Assembly: GCA_963809965.1 (NCBI GenBank)
Contig: CAWELU010000039.1
Span: forward strand, 26,560-90,559
Direction: 5' to 3'
Origin: CAIWHR01 sp963809965
GTDB taxonomy: Bacteria; Pseudomonadota; Gammaproteobacteria; Burkholderiales; Casimicrobiaceae
DNA length: 64,000 bases
Notes under the pieces: generated by a model
What the model saw: the letters and a program-made list of their open reading frames with translations, nothing else
The model's database searches: none
Told to the model about the DNA's origin: nothing
Shown: one piece after another, positions 1 to 9,362 of the stretch
Layout: every line of letters begins with the position of its first letter
How positions within the stretch are numbered: the first letter of the stretch is position 1
Made by a program: the position numbers and the translations under genes

Positions 1-1891
1 GGATCTGCTGGCAGAGGTCGCGCAGGCCGACGCGCTCGTATTGCGGTTGCTTGGACACGAACTCGGGCAGGATCTTCCACAACGGCTGGTTCCGGTCGTA
101 GTCGTCCTTGAACTGCTGCAGCGCGGTCACCAGCGTGTTCCAGCGGCCCTTGGTGATGCCGATGGTGAACATGATGAAGAACGAGTAGAGCCCGGTCTTC
201 TCGACGATGACGCCGTGCTCGGCCAGAAACCGGGTGACGATCGACGCCGGAATGCCGGTCTTCGCGAACTTCCCCGACACGTCGAGCCCCGGCGTGATCA
301 CCGTCGCCTTGATCGGATCGAGGATGGTGAAGCCGGGCGCGAGATTGCCGAAGCCGTGCCACTTTTCGTTGGCGCGCAGCAGCCAGTCGTCGCGCTTGCC
401 CATCCCTTCCGCGGCCAGCCGCTCCGGCCCCCAGACCTTGAACCACCAGTCCTTGCCCCACTCGTCGTCGACCTTGCGCATCGCGCGGCGGAAGTCGAGC
501 GCCTCGCTGATCGATTCCTCGACCAGCGCCGTACCGCCCGGCGGCTCCATCATCGCGGCCGACACGTCGCAGGACGCGATGATCGCGTACTGCGGCGAGG
601 TCGACGTGTGCATCAGGTACGCCTCGTTGAAGATGTGGCGGTCGAGCTTGCGGGTCTCGGACTCCTGGACGATGATCTGCGACGCCTGCGACAGGCCGGC
701 GAGCAGCTTGTGCGTCGAGTGCGTGGCGAAGATGATCGCGTCCTTGCTGCGCGGCCGGTCGCGGCCGATGGCATGCATGTCGCGGTAGAAGTCGTGGAAC
801 GCCGCATGCGGCAGCCAGGCCTCGTCGAAGTGCAGCGTCTCGATGCTGCCGTTCAACGTCTGCTTCAGCATCTCGACGTTGTAGGCGATGCCGTCGTAGG
901 TGCTCTGCGTGATCGACAGGATGCGCGGCTTCTTGTTCGACGCCAGGCGCGCGAACGGATTGGCCTCGATCTTCTTCTGGATGTTCTCCGGCGCGAACTC
1001 CTCGAGCGGGATCGGACCGATGATCCCGAGGTGGTTACGGGTCGGCGTCAGGAAGACCGGGATCGCGCCGGTCATGGTGATCGCGTGCAGGATCGACACG
1101 TGGCAGTTGCGGTCGACGACGACGATGTCGTTGGGCGCGACGTTGGCGTGCCACACCATCTTGTTCGACGTCGACGTGCCGTTGGTGACGAAGAAGCAAT
1201 GGTCGGCGTTGAAGATCCGCGCCGCATTGCGCTCGGCGGCGGCGACCGGGCCCGAGTGGTCGAGCAGCTGGCCCAGCTCGTCGACCGAGTTGCAGACGTC
1301 GGCGCGCAGCATGTTCTCGCCGAAGAACTGGTGGAACATCTGGCCGACCGGGCTCTTGAGGAAGGCGACGCCGCCCGAATGGCCCGGGCAGTGCCACGAG
1401 TACGAGCCGTCCTGCGCGTAGTCGACGAGCGCGCGGAAGAACGGCGGCGCCAGCGAGTCGAGATAGGACTTGACCTCGCGGATGATGTGGCGCGCGACGA
1501 ACTCCGGCGTGTCCTCGAACATGTGGATGAAGCCGTGCAGCTCGCGCAGGATGTCGTTCGGGATGTGCCGCGATGTGCGCGTCTCGCCGTACAGGTAGAT
1601 CGGGATCTCCGCGTTCTTGAACCGGATCTCCTCGATGAACTTGCGGAGGTTGAGTACCGCAGGGTCGGGCTCGGGGCCCGGCGTGAATTCCTCGTCGTCG
1701 ATCGAGAGGATGAAAGCGGACGCGCGCGATTGCTGCTGCGCGAACTGCGACAGGTCGCCGTAGCTCGTGACCCCGAGCACCTCCATGCCCTCCTTCTCGA
1801 TCGCCGCGGCGAGCGCGCGGATGCCGAGCCCCGACGTGTTCTCGGAACGGAAGTCCTCGTCGATGATGACGACCGGAAAGCGGAATTTCAT
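1..1891 (-). CDS. Orn/Lys/Arg decarboxylase, biodegradative type (C-terminus beyond the left edge)
   Basis: PLP-dependent decarboxylase of the large fold-I Orn/Lys/Arg family. It removes CO2 from arginine, lysine or ornithine to give agmatine, cadaverine or putrescine, for acid resistance or polyamine supply. About 630 residues are visible of the roughly 750 usual, and the reading frame runs open off the left edge. It starts MKFRFPVVIIDEDF, and the first ~130 residues form the receiver-like wing domain. The PLP lysine lies in ATHSTHKLLAGLSQ at about residue 395. SFHCPGHSGG-type (here SWHCPGHSGG), TNGTSTSNK and FDEAWLPHAAF motifs are present. No frameshift is seen. In Burkholderiales this gene usually sits beside dcd-apbC-metG; here about 10.6 kb separates them. 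Substrate specificity cannot be decided from what is visible. Confidence 0.9.
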   Translation of the reverse strand, partial: MKFRFPVVIIDEDFRSENTSGLGIRALAAAIEKEGMEVLGVTSYGDLSQFAQQQSRASAFILSIDDEEFTPGPEPDPAVLNLRKFIEEIRFKNAEIPIYLYGETRTSRHIPNDILRELHGFIHMFEDTPEFVARHIIREVKSYLDSLAPPFFRALVDYAQDGSYSWHCPGHSGGVAFLKSPVGQMFHQFFGENMLRADVCNSVDELGQLLDHSGPVAAAERNAARIFNADHCFFVTNGTSTSNKMVWHANVAPNDIVVVDRNCHVSILHAITMTGAIPVFLTPTRNHLGIIGPIPLEEFAPENIQKKIEANPFARLASNKKPRILSITQSTYDGIAYNVEMLKQTLNGSIETLHFDEAWLPHAAFHDFYRDMHAIGRDRPRSKDAIIFATHSTHKLLAGLSQASQIIVQESETRKLDRHIFNEAYLMHTSTSPQYAIIASCDVSAAMMEPPGGTALVEESISEALDFRRAMRKVDDEWGKDWWFKVWGPERLAAEGMGKRDDWLLRANEKWHGFGNLAPGFTILDPIKATVITPGLDVSGKFAKTGIPASIVTRFLAEHGVIVEKTGLYSFFIMFTIGITKGRWNTLVTALQQFKDDYDRNQPLWKILPEFVSKQPQYERVGLRDLCQQI

Positions 1892-2078
1892 GGCGTGCGG
1901 GCCTCGCTGCGGACCGCCACCGAGCGCCCGAAGGGGGAACCGGCCCGCGCCACCACGGCGGGGGCCCCGCCAGTGGGGTTGGAAAGGCGCGCATTATGGG
2001 ACGATTCGCCGCCCGTGGCTACGAAAAATGCGCGCGTGGCAACGCGCCCGTTGCGGCCCCGCGACATGCCGTTCGATG

Positions 2079-2918
2079 TCAGCTGTTCGCCAGGACGATC
2101 GCAGCGGCCCAGCCCATGAGCCCGACCCCGACCGGCGTCCGCAAGTGGCGCCCCCACGGCAGGTTCTTTTCCGCCGCCATCAGCGCCGCCAGCACGAGCA
2201 TCCACCCCAGGCTGGCGGTCCCGACGACGAACATCATCAGCATCAGCGCCCAGCAGCAGCCCACACAGAATGCGCCGTGATCGAGCCCGATCCGAAGCGC
2301 CTCCCGTGAGGGCGAGCGGCCATGCCAGCGGGACGCGACGAACGCAAACGGGGTCCGGCATTCCTCCAGGCAGCGGTACTTCAGCGCGCTGAACTGGAAC
2401 AAGCCGGCGGCGCCCAGCACCGCCGCGCCGATGACCCAGCCGTGGGTAACGAACCACGGATACCGGGTGGCCGCCCACAACAGCCCGGCATCGGCACCAT
2501 GCGCAATCATGCCGAAGATGAACCACGCAGCGAAGAAGCCGGCCACCACCAATCCGGCGAGCCGCCCCGCGTCCGGCCGCTCTCCGGTGATGCGCCGGAA
2601 CATCGTCAGCAGCGGAAACGTGGTGGGCAACATCATCGCCGCGATCATCAGCACCCAGCCTGTCGCATGCAGCAGGGCCGGGACAACGATCTCGCCTCCG
2701 GGAACGGCCTTGCACAACGGTGCTAGCACCCCTGCTTCGCCCCAGCCCCCGTGGTCGAGGTAGCGGCCGTAAGGACTCGCACTCCACAGCCACAGCGCGG
2801 CCCACGACGCACCGACCAGCAGCGCCAGCAGCGTCATGAGCGGTACGCGCCGATCGAGCGAACGCGCGCCCGCCCCCAACACCGGCGCGCCGGTGCCTCC
2901 CGTGGTCATCGATGCCAT
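2079..2918 (-). CDS. DUF2182 integral membrane protein
   Basis: Predicted polytopic membrane protein of the DUF2182 family, sometimes described as a metal-binding integral membrane protein; its biochemical role is unknown. The protein has about 279 residues, starting MASMTTGG. Hydrophobic segments follow, including one with MLPTTFPLL and the family-typical LKYRCLEECRTP and DHGAFCVGCCWAL stretches, which carry clustered cysteines, and it ends GWAAAIVLANS. The start at 2918 was chosen because it lies just after the stop of the upstream DUF1326 gene. A start three codons later is also possible. The DUF1326-DUF2182 pairing recurs in many proteobacteria and suggests joint function. Confidence 0.8.
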   Translation of the reverse strand: MASMTTGGTGAPVLGAGARSLDRRVPLMTLLALLVGASWAALWLWSASPYGRYLDHGGWGEAGVLAPLCKAVPGGEIVVPALLHATGWVLMIAAMMLPTTFPLLTMFRRITGERPDAGRLAGLVVAGFFAAWFIFGMIAHGADAGLLWAATRYPWFVTHGWVIGAAVLGAAGLFQFSALKYRCLEECRTPFAFVASRWHGRSPSREALRIGLDHGAFCVGCCWALMLMMFVVGTASLGWMLVLAALMAAEKNLPWGRHLRTPVGVGLMGWAAAIVLANS

Positions 2919-2970
2919 TCGCGCCAATCCGCCGGTTGCGCCAACCGCGCCGGCCGCGACGTGACCAACG

Positions 2971-3573
2971 CTACGCGTGGAATACGAACGTGCTCTGCAG
3001 CGCGTTGTGACCCTTGAGATCGAGGTCGATTCCGAGCTTCGGATTCTTCGAGCGATAACGCGGCGACTTGCCCACGAATACGGGGGCGCCCGGAACTGTC
3101 GAAAACACGGTATCCGCAAGCGTCGTCGTCGCGCCGGTTGCGTTGGTGTACGGCTCGAGCTCGGCGTAACCGGCATCGCCGATCTTGATCGTGCCCTTGC
3201 CGCCGTGCACTTCGAACGAGATCGGAACCTTCTCGACCGAGACCACCTCGCCCACCAGCTTCACGAGCTCGCCGACCGGCCCGCCCAGCTTGCCCGTATA
3301 GACATCGAGAATCGCCTGCTCCTGCTGTGGCGTGACCCGTTCGTCGAGGTAGACGGCCGCCTTCCAGTTGCCCTGCAGGATATTGCCGGGAACGTGCGCG
3401 ATCATTGCGATCGTCCTACCCGACACGTCGACGCCGTCGACCGTCCCCTTGTCGAAGTGCCAGGCAATGATCGTGTCGCAGGTCCCGAAGTCGGGATCCT
3501 CGCCGATCCAGCAGGGGCACAGCACTCGGCAGTTGCAGACTTCGAGCAAGCGTCCCTCGAGGTGATACGCCAT
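2971..3573 (-). CDS. DUF1326 domain protein
   Basis: A 200-residue protein of the DUF1326 family, function not established. It starts MAYHLEGRLLEVCNC and has a cysteine-rich N-terminus (CNC, then CPC, then GTCDT) that could bind a metal. A mostly beta-structured body follows, ending with ALQSTFVFHA. An ATG preceded by AAGGAGGC-type sequence supports the start. It is about 50 bp upstream of the DUF2182 membrane protein on the same strand, so the two are probably one transcript. No signal peptide is seen. Confidence 0.82.
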   Translation of the reverse strand: MAYHLEGRLLEVCNCRVLCPCWIGEDPDFGTCDTIIAWHFDKGTVDGVDVSGRTIAMIAHVPGNILQGNWKAAVYLDERVTPQQEQAILDVYTGKLGGPVGELVKLVGEVVSVEKVPISFEVHGGKGTIKIGDAGYAELEPYTNATGATTTLADTVFSTVPGAPVFVGKSPRYRSKNPKLGIDLDLKGHNALQSTFVFHA

Positions 3574-3692
3574 GGTTGCCTCCTTGGCATTCAATGGAAG
3601 TGCGAATGCGCCGATGGCACCGCTGGCCACGCGACGCCAGGCCATCCTACGCTCGCGCCGGCGGAGTTGCCATCCGCAATTGTGCGACTGCC

Positions 3693-4943
3693 TCAGCGTC
3701 GCCCTCCGGCGAGCTGCGCGGCGCGCGGGTGCGAGCGCAGCCGGACCATCGCCCACACGCCGGCCGCCGGCCCCACCGCCAGGGGTACGAACGCATAGCG
3801 CCAGCCGACCGCGTCGACGAAATACGGCAGCAGATGGATCGTGATCAGCGTGAGCGTGAAACCCAGCGCCGTCTGCACCGTCAGCATGGTGCCGACGCGG
3901 GTGCGATCGGACAGCTCCGCGACCGAAGCCGAAAACTGCGCCGAATCGGCGACGATGCTGACGCCCCAGACGATGCACAGGGCAACGAGCCACGCCGGAT
4001 TGCCGCCGAACAGGAGCCCGACCAACGCCGCACAGCTGCCGCTGATGGCCATCGCGGCGATCGTGATCGTCGTGCGCCCGAGCCGATCGGCAAGCAAGCC
4101 GGCGGCAATGGAGCCGATGCCGCCGGCCGCGATCGTCGCGAACGCAGCGAGTTTGGCTGCCACCGGTGCGCTCGCGGATGGGAGCGTGAGCGCGAAACTC
4201 GCGTTGAGGAACACGCCGATCCACGCCCACATCGCGTAGAGCTCCCACATGTGTCCCAGGTAGCCCAGGTTGGCGAGCCGCAGCGGCACGTCGCGCCAGG
4301 CATCGAGCACGGCGCGGGGATCGAAGCGCGGTACCGGTGCCCGATTGGGGCCGATGGCGGCCTGCCCGATCAGCATCGCCGCGGCAAGTGCGCTCGCCGA
4401 AGCCACGGCGACCGGGATGCGCCAATTCACGCCGCCAAGCGCGTTGATAAGGTGCGGAGATGCCGAGCCGAGCGTCAGCGCCCCGACGAGCAGGCCGACC
4501 ATCAGGCCCATGTCGCCCTTCGCCCAGGTCGCGGCAAGCTTCATCCCGATCGGGTAGACGCCCGCCATGCATGCGCCGGTGACCAAGCGCAGCAGCGGCA
4601 CGGCAGGCGACCCTGGATCGACAACAAGCAGGAGGGCATTGGCCGCCGCGCCCACGCCCGAACACAGGGCGAAGAGGCGGCGCGGGTCGACCCGATCGGG
4701 AAGTCCGGCGAGCGCGCTGGCGAGGCAGCCGATCACGAACCCCGCCTGCACGCCGCTCGTCAGCGCTGCCTGCGCAAAGCCCGAAATGCGGTACTCGGCC
4801 ACCAGCGCCGGGACCACCGCGGAGGCCGAAAACCACAGCGCCATCGCCGCGACCTGGCAGATCGCGATGATTGCGACCGATACCGCCTTCGCGTCGGCCA
4901 ACCGACTCACCGTTCGCCCCGATCGCGATACGGGGTGCAACAC
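3693..4943 (-). CDS. MFS transporter
   Basis: Major facilitator superfamily permease of about 416 residues with some 12 hydrophobic segments and no frame break. The family-typical loop 2-3 is present in degenerate form (LAGLPDRVDPRRLF), and loop 8-9 has LLADRLGRTTITI. The substrate cannot be inferred. Its nearest look-alikes in my memory are nitrate/cyanate-type or general efflux carriers of betaproteobacteria. The listed start is a GTG; another GTG eleven codons downstream (4910) has a better purine-rich leader. It is transcribed toward the DUF1326 gene, with a gap of about 120 bp that shows no clear terminator. Confidence 0.8.
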   Translation of the reverse strand: MLHPVSRSGRTVSRLADAKAVSVAIIAICQVAAMALWFSASAVVPALVAEYRISGFAQAALTSGVQAGFVIGCLASALAGLPDRVDPRRLFALCSGVGAAANALLLVVDPGSPAVPLLRLVTGACMAGVYPIGMKLAATWAKGDMGLMVGLLVGALTLGSASPHLINALGGVNWRIPVAVASASALAAAMLIGQAAIGPNRAPVPRFDPRAVLDAWRDVPLRLANLGYLGHMWELYAMWAWIGVFLNASFALTLPSASAPVAAKLAAFATIAAGGIGSIAAGLLADRLGRTTITIAAMAISGSCAALVGLLFGGNPAWLVALCIVWGVSIVADSAQFSASVAELSDRTRVGTMLTVQTALGFTLTLITIHLLPYFVDAVGWRYAFVPLAVGPAAGVWAMVRLRSHPRAAQLAGGRR

Positions 4944-5000
4944 CGGGTCCGTGCATATTGTGACGAACTTAAGAGTGCCCCACGTCGCAGCGCCATCCGT

Positions 5001-6227
5001 CTACCGGCGGAAGCCGCGCCAGCGCGCCTCGCCCCCCCAGCCGGCAACCCGATCCACCGATTCCGCCGCTTGTTGCCGCCAGGACAACGGCTGTCGCCGG
5101 AGCAGCCACTGCCGGGAAGGGCGCTCGAAGAATCGCCAAAGCAACCATGCCGCGACGAGGATTGCCGTGAATCCGACCGTTATCCGATAACCGATGTCCC
5201 ACGAGGCGTACCACTGCGGATTGCGCGCCGCGACCATCAGCATGAACGCATGCAGCATGTAGAGCGAATAGCTCGATTCACCCAGGATCACGGCAACGCG
5301 TGTCGCCAACAGGCTCGCCAGCGCGCCCCGGCCCATCGCCAGCACGAGAATGAGCGGTGCATACAACAGGCACGCTCCCGTGCCGAGCGGCGTTGCGGTC
5401 AGCACCCGCCAGTCGAACGCAGGCCGCCCGATCATGGTCGCCCAGCCGGTGGCCTGTGTCCCGGCCCAATAGAAGTCGGCGACGATCGCGCCCAACAGCG
5501 CCAATTCCACGGCGGTCGCTGCGCCCCATGGCAGCCGCAGCCGATCGTGACCGCGATGCCACGCCAAGGCGACAGTCATTCCAAGAGCGAATTCGAACAA
5601 CCGCGCAAGCGGGTTGCCATAGAGCAGCGCCAGCGCCGATACGCGGTTTTCGTTGGGATTGATCGCGGCAGGCATGTCGGTCGCATAGGCAATCGCGACC
5701 AGGACAAACAGCAGAAGGATGCTTCCAGCGACCTTCCAATGCCACGTGCTGGGCCACCGCAGAATGAGCAGCGGGTAGAATGCATAGAAGAACCATTCGA
5801 CCGAGATGCTCCACGCCGGCGCATTGAACCCCCAGACGAAACGCTCGTAGGGAATCCATGCATTCACGAGGAGCACCTGCAGCGGCAAGATGGCCCACGT
5901 GATCGCGTCCGCGGAATCCCAGAAGGCCGCGGGCACCATGGCGACGCCGATCACGAGACAGAACGCGTGCACGGGCCAGACGCGCGCGAAGCGCGCCCAA
6001 TAGAAGCGACCGATCGCCCGCCGACCGGCGAGTTCCGGATAGCGATAGCCGAGGATGAAACCGGAAAGGACGAAGAAGTACGACACCGCCTGCGCAAGAT
6101 CGAGCCACGGCGGCAACGTGTAGCCGAGCGCTTGCCCATGAAGCACCAGGATGGCGAAGGCGGCGACGAACCGCGAGCCGGTCAGCGCATCGAGCTGCGC
6201 GACGGGGACCGCACTGTCAACACTCAT
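5001..6227 (-). CDS. Acyltransferase family 3 (OafA/YrhL-like) membrane protein
   Basis: Integral membrane O-acyltransferase of about 408 residues, the family that acetylates O-antigen, exopolysaccharide or peptidoglycan sugars. Near the N-terminus it has LTGSRFVAAFAILVLHG, then YFFVLSGFILGYRYPEL, the GFxxxY motif of the family, followed by about ten hydrophobic segments. SVEWFFYAFYPLL and SYSLYMLHAF are further family hallmarks. It is divergent from the sugar aminotransferase gene at 6383, with about 155 bp between the starts that must hold both promoters. It may O-acetylate the glycan made by the neighbouring genes. No frameshift is seen. Confidence 0.85.
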   Translation of the reverse strand: MSVDSAVPVAQLDALTGSRFVAAFAILVLHGQALGYTLPPWLDLAQAVSYFFVLSGFILGYRYPELAGRRAIGRFYWARFARVWPVHAFCLVIGVAMVPAAFWDSADAITWAILPLQVLLVNAWIPYERFVWGFNAPAWSISVEWFFYAFYPLLILRWPSTWHWKVAGSILLLFVLVAIAYATDMPAAINPNENRVSALALLYGNPLARLFEFALGMTVALAWHRGHDRLRLPWGAATAVELALLGAIVADFYWAGTQATGWATMIGRPAFDWRVLTATPLGTGACLLYAPLILVLAMGRGALASLLATRVAVILGESSYSLYMLHAFMLMVAARNPQWYASWDIGYRITVGFTAILVAAWLLWRFFERPSRQWLLRRQPLSWRQQAAESVDRVAGWGGEARWRGFRR

Positions 6228-6382
6228 TCCGGTCGGGTGCGCATGTTCGATCGCGTCATTCTAATCGCATTGCGGGTCATCGGCGCGCCCCGGAAACGGT
6301 CGAACCGCGCGTTCTTCCCCGCGCAATCGGACCACTCCATTCAAGCTATCATTGAGGTCTGCTGCCTCGCGACGATCTTCGG

Positions 6383-7480
6383 ATGCGCGTCCCCTTCAAT
6401 GACCTGTCCCGCTCGAGCTCGGACTTGCGTGCGGCTCAGCGCGAAGCGTTCGGCCGGGTGCAGGCAAGCGGCCGCTACGTGCTGGGCGTCGAGGTCGCCG
6501 CGTTCGAGGCCGAGTTCGCGGCCGCCTGCGGCGTTGCGCACGCCGTCGGCGTGGCCAGCGGCTCCGATGCTCTGGAACTCGCGCTTCGCGCCGCGGGCGT
6601 CGTCGCCGGAGACGAGGTCGCGACGGTCGCCAACGCCGCGATGTATGCGACGCTCGCGATTCGCGCCATCGGCGCGCGACCCACGTTCGTGGACGTCGAC
6701 GACGCGCGACTCCTCATGGATCCCGCCGCGCTTGTGCCGGCGTTGACCAAGCGGACGCGCGCGGTCGTGGTCACGCATCTCTATGGCCGCCTGGCGCCGA
6801 TGCGCGAGTTGGTCGATGTCACGCGGACGCGCGGAATTCCCATCATCGAAGACTGCGCGCAGGCGCACGGCGCGGCTCGCGACGGCCGCGGCGCGGGCAG
6901 CTTCGGCATCGCCGGCTGCTTCAGCTTCTATCCGACGAAAAACCTGGGCGCGCTTGGCGACGGAGGTGCCGTCGTCACCGACGATGCCGCATTGGCCGAT
7001 CGGTTGCGCGCGCTGCGGCAATATGGATGGCGGCGCAAATACGAAGTCGTGACCGACGGTGGCCGCAACAGCAGGCTCGATGAAGTTCAGGCCGCGCTTC
7101 TGCGCGCAGGGCTGGCACAGCTTCCTGCCGCGAATGCGCGGCGCCGCGCGATCGCCGCGTCGTACTCGGCCCGAATCCGCAATCCGGCGCTGCGCACTCC
7201 GCCGGCCCCGGGCCCCGACGACGTCGCGCATCTGTACGTGCTGCGAGCGACGAACCGCGACGGGCTCGCCGCTGCGCTCGCCGCCCAGGGCATCGGCACC
7301 AACGTTCACTACCCGATCCCGGACCATCGTCAGCCCATCGTGGCCGCCGACTATCCTTCATTGCGGTTGCCGGTGTCCGAGCGCGCCTGCGACGAGGTGC
7401 TGAGCCTGCCCTGCTTTCCGGAGCTGGCCGTGGCGGAAGTGGAGTCGGTGATCGCCGCGTGCAACGCGTGGAATTGTTGA
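6383..7480 (+). CDS. DegT/DnrJ/EryC1/StrS sugar aminotransferase (FdtB/QdtB-like)
   Basis: PLP-dependent nucleotide-sugar aminotransferase of 365 residues. The family transfers an amino group from glutamate to a keto sugar. The expected internal-aldimine lysine is K186 in SFYPTKNLGALGDGG, and IIEDCAQAHGA is the usual PLP-contacting motif. Its placement two genes before a fused 3,4-ketoisomerase/N-acetyltransferase points to the C3 aminotransferase step toward dTDP-Fuc3NAc or dTDP-Qui3NAc (FdtB or QdtB role). That assignment is inferred from context. The stop overlaps the next start as TGATG, so the genes are translationally coupled. The frame is intact. Confidence 0.85.
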   Translation: MRVPFNDLSRSSSDLRAAQREAFGRVQASGRYVLGVEVAAFEAEFAAACGVAHAVGVASGSDALELALRAAGVVAGDEVATVANAAMYATLAIRAIGARPTFVDVDDARLLMDPAALVPALTKRTRAVVVTHLYGRLAPMRELVDVTRTRGIPIIEDCAQAHGAARDGRGAGSFGIAGCFSFYPTKNLGALGDGGAVVTDDAALADRLRALRQYGWRRKYEVVTDGGRNSRLDEVQAALLRAGLAQLPAANARRRAIAASYSARIRNPALRTPPAPGPDDVAHLYVLRATNRDGLAAALAAQGIGTNVHYPIPDHRQPIVAADYPSLRLPVSERACDEVLSLPCFPELAVAEVESVIAACNAWNC

Positions 7481-8424
7481 TGTACTCGCTCATCATTCCG
7501 GTCTATCGCAACGAGGGGTCGGTGCCCGAGCTGCTCGATGCGATCCGCGGTCTCGATCGCGCGCTCGACGCGCGACTCGAAACCGTCTTCGTCGTGGACG
7601 GCAGTCCCGACGCGTCGTACGCTCGGCTCTCCGAGCTGCTCCCTGCCGCCGGCTTGCGCGCGAAGCTCGTGCTGTTGTCGCGGAATTTCGGCGCCTTCGC
7701 AGCGATCCGTGCCGGACTGCAGCTTGCCCGAGGTCCGTTTTTCGCGGTGATGGCCGCGGACCTGCAGGAACCTCCGCAGCTCATGCTCGACTTCTTCAGG
7801 GCCCTCGAGCACGAGCCTGTCGACGTCGTGCTCGGCGAGCGGGCGACCCGCGAGGATCCTTGGTTCTCCCGCCTTGCCGCGCGCACGTTTTGGTGGCTAT
7901 ACCGCCACGTGGTGCAGAAGGATATCCCGCCCGGCGGGGTCGACGTGTTCGGCTGCAATGCGATCTTTCGCGACTGCCTGCTCCGCCTGGACGAATCGAA
8001 CAGCTCGCTGGTCGGCCAGATCTTCTGGCTGGGATTTCGGCGCAAGCTCTTCCCGTATCATCGGTTGCCGCGCCGGCACGGGGCCAGCGCATGGACGTTC
8101 GCCCGCAAACTCCGCTATCTGGGCGACAGTCTGTTCGCGTTCTCCGATCTGCCGATTCGCGCATTGCTCTGGGCCGGTCTCGCCGGGCTCGCGATTTCGA
8201 CCGTTTTCGCCGCGGTCGTCCTGATCGCGCGGTTGTCCGGCGCGATCCCGTTGCCCGGCTATGCGGCAACCGTGCTCACCATCACCTTCTTTGCGGCGCT
8301 GAACTCGTTTGCGCTGGGTGTCGTCGGTTCGTATGCGTGGCGCGCCTACGAGAACACCAAGCGGCGGCCCGCGTCCATCGTGCTGATGTCGACGGACTAC
8401 CAGCGTGGGGATCCCGCCACATGA
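7480..8424 (+). CDS. Family 2 glycosyltransferase, GtrB/DPM1-like
   Basis: GT-A fold glycosyltransferase of about 314 residues, beginning MYSLIIPVYRNEGSVPELL. The catalytic DxD-like AADLQEPPQ and LLSRNFGAFAAIRAGL match the dolichyl/bactoprenyl-phosphate sugar transferase subgroup. Two C-terminal hydrophobic segments (about residues 230-250 and 265-288) place it at the inner membrane, as in GtrB. The likely reaction is transfer of a sugar from a nucleotide donor to undecaprenyl phosphate. A start seven codons earlier exists, but the ATG overlapping the upstream stop at 7480 is the natural coupled start. It overlaps the next gene by ATGA. Confidence 0.85.
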   Translation: MYSLIIPVYRNEGSVPELLDAIRGLDRALDARLETVFVVDGSPDASYARLSELLPAAGLRAKLVLLSRNFGAFAAIRAGLQLARGPFFAVMAADLQEPPQLMLDFFRALEHEPVDVVLGERATREDPWFSRLAARTFWWLYRHVVQKDIPPGGVDVFGCNAIFRDCLLRLDESNSSLVGQIFWLGFRRKLFPYHRLPRRHGASAWTFARKLRYLGDSLFAFSDLPIRALLWAGLAGLAISTVFAAVVLIARLSGAIPLPGYAATVLTITFFAALNSFALGVVGSYAWRAYENTKRRPASIVLMSTDYQRGDPAT

Positions 8425-9362
8425 GCCATTTCGTTCATCCGCTGGGCGTATGCGAGTCAACGTGCATCGGCACCGGTACCCGCGTCTGGGCGTTCGCGCA
8501 TGTCCTGCCGGGCGCGCGCGTCGGCCGGGACTGCAACCTCTGCGACCACGTTTTTGTGGAGAACGATGTGCAGATCGGCGATCGCGTCACCGTCAAGTCC
8601 GGCGTGCAGTTGTGGGACGGCACGCAGATCGATGACGACGTTTTCATCGGCCCCAACGCGACCTTCACCAACGACCCGTTCCCGCGCAGCAAGCGCTATC
8701 GCGACTCCCCGGTCCGCACGGTCGTCGGCCGAAGTGCGTCGATCGGCGCAAATGCGACGATCCTGCCTGGCGTCACGATCGGTGCTGGCGCGATGGTCGG
8801 CGCCGGGGCGGTGGTCACCCGCTCGGTGCCGGCGAATGCGATCGTCCTCGGCAACCCCGCACGTATCGTCGGATACGTCGACTCGGTCGAAGGCACACCC
8901 GCGGCGAGCGCGCCGGACGCCACAGCAGCGCATATCGAGGCGACTCCGGTCGACGGCGTGACCGTGCACTGGATGCCACTGATCCAGGATTTGCGCGGCA
9001 ACCTCACCGTCGGGGAAATACCGACCGACGTGCCGTTCGCCCCCAAGCGGTACTTTCTCGTTCACGAGGTGCCGAGCAGCGAAACCCGCGGCGCGCACGC
9101 GCACCGCCAATGCGCTCAGTTCCTCGTCTGCGTGACAGGCGCCTGTTCCGTGCTCGTCGATGACGGAAACCAGCGGATGGAAATAAGGCTCGACAAGCCG
9201 CGCCTGGCGCTGTACGTGCCGCCGATGATCTGGGCGGTCCAGTACAAATACACGAGTGATGCCGTGCTCCTCGTGCTCGCATCGCACGCCTATGACGCTG
9301 CCGATTACATTCGCGACTATGACGAATTCCTTGCCGCCGTCGGCCGGTCGCGGGCAAGCTGA
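8421..9362 (+). CDS. Bifunctional dTDP-sugar N-acetyltransferase / 3,4-ketoisomerase (FdtD/WxcM-like)
   Basis: Two-domain enzyme of 313 residues. Residues ~1-160 are a left-handed beta-helix acetyltransferase with hexapeptide repeats (for example IGANATILPGVTIGAGAMVG), suited to N-acetylating the 3-amino group. Residues ~183-305 are a cupin of the FdtA/QdtA family that converts dTDP-4-keto-6-deoxyglucose to the 3-keto isomer. The paired histidines are in RGAHAHRQC (H226, H228), followed by FLVCVTGACSVLVDDG. The same domain order occurs in WxcM of Xanthomonas and FdtD of Shewanella. With the aminotransferase at 6383 it would supply the three steps after RmlB. The ATG overlaps the GT2 stop. Confidence 0.88.
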   Translation: MSHFVHPLGVCESTCIGTGTRVWAFAHVLPGARVGRDCNLCDHVFVENDVQIGDRVTVKSGVQLWDGTQIDDDVFIGPNATFTNDPFPRSKRYRDSPVRTVVGRSASIGANATILPGVTIGAGAMVGAGAVVTRSVPANAIVLGNPARIVGYVDSVEGTPAASAPDATAAHIEATPVDGVTVHWMPLIQDLRGNLTVGEIPTDVPFAPKRYFLVHEVPSSETRGAHAHRQCAQFLVCVTGACSVLVDDGNQRMEIRLDKPRLALYVPPMIWAVQYKYTSDAVLLVLASHAYDAADYIRDYDEFLAAVGRSRAS

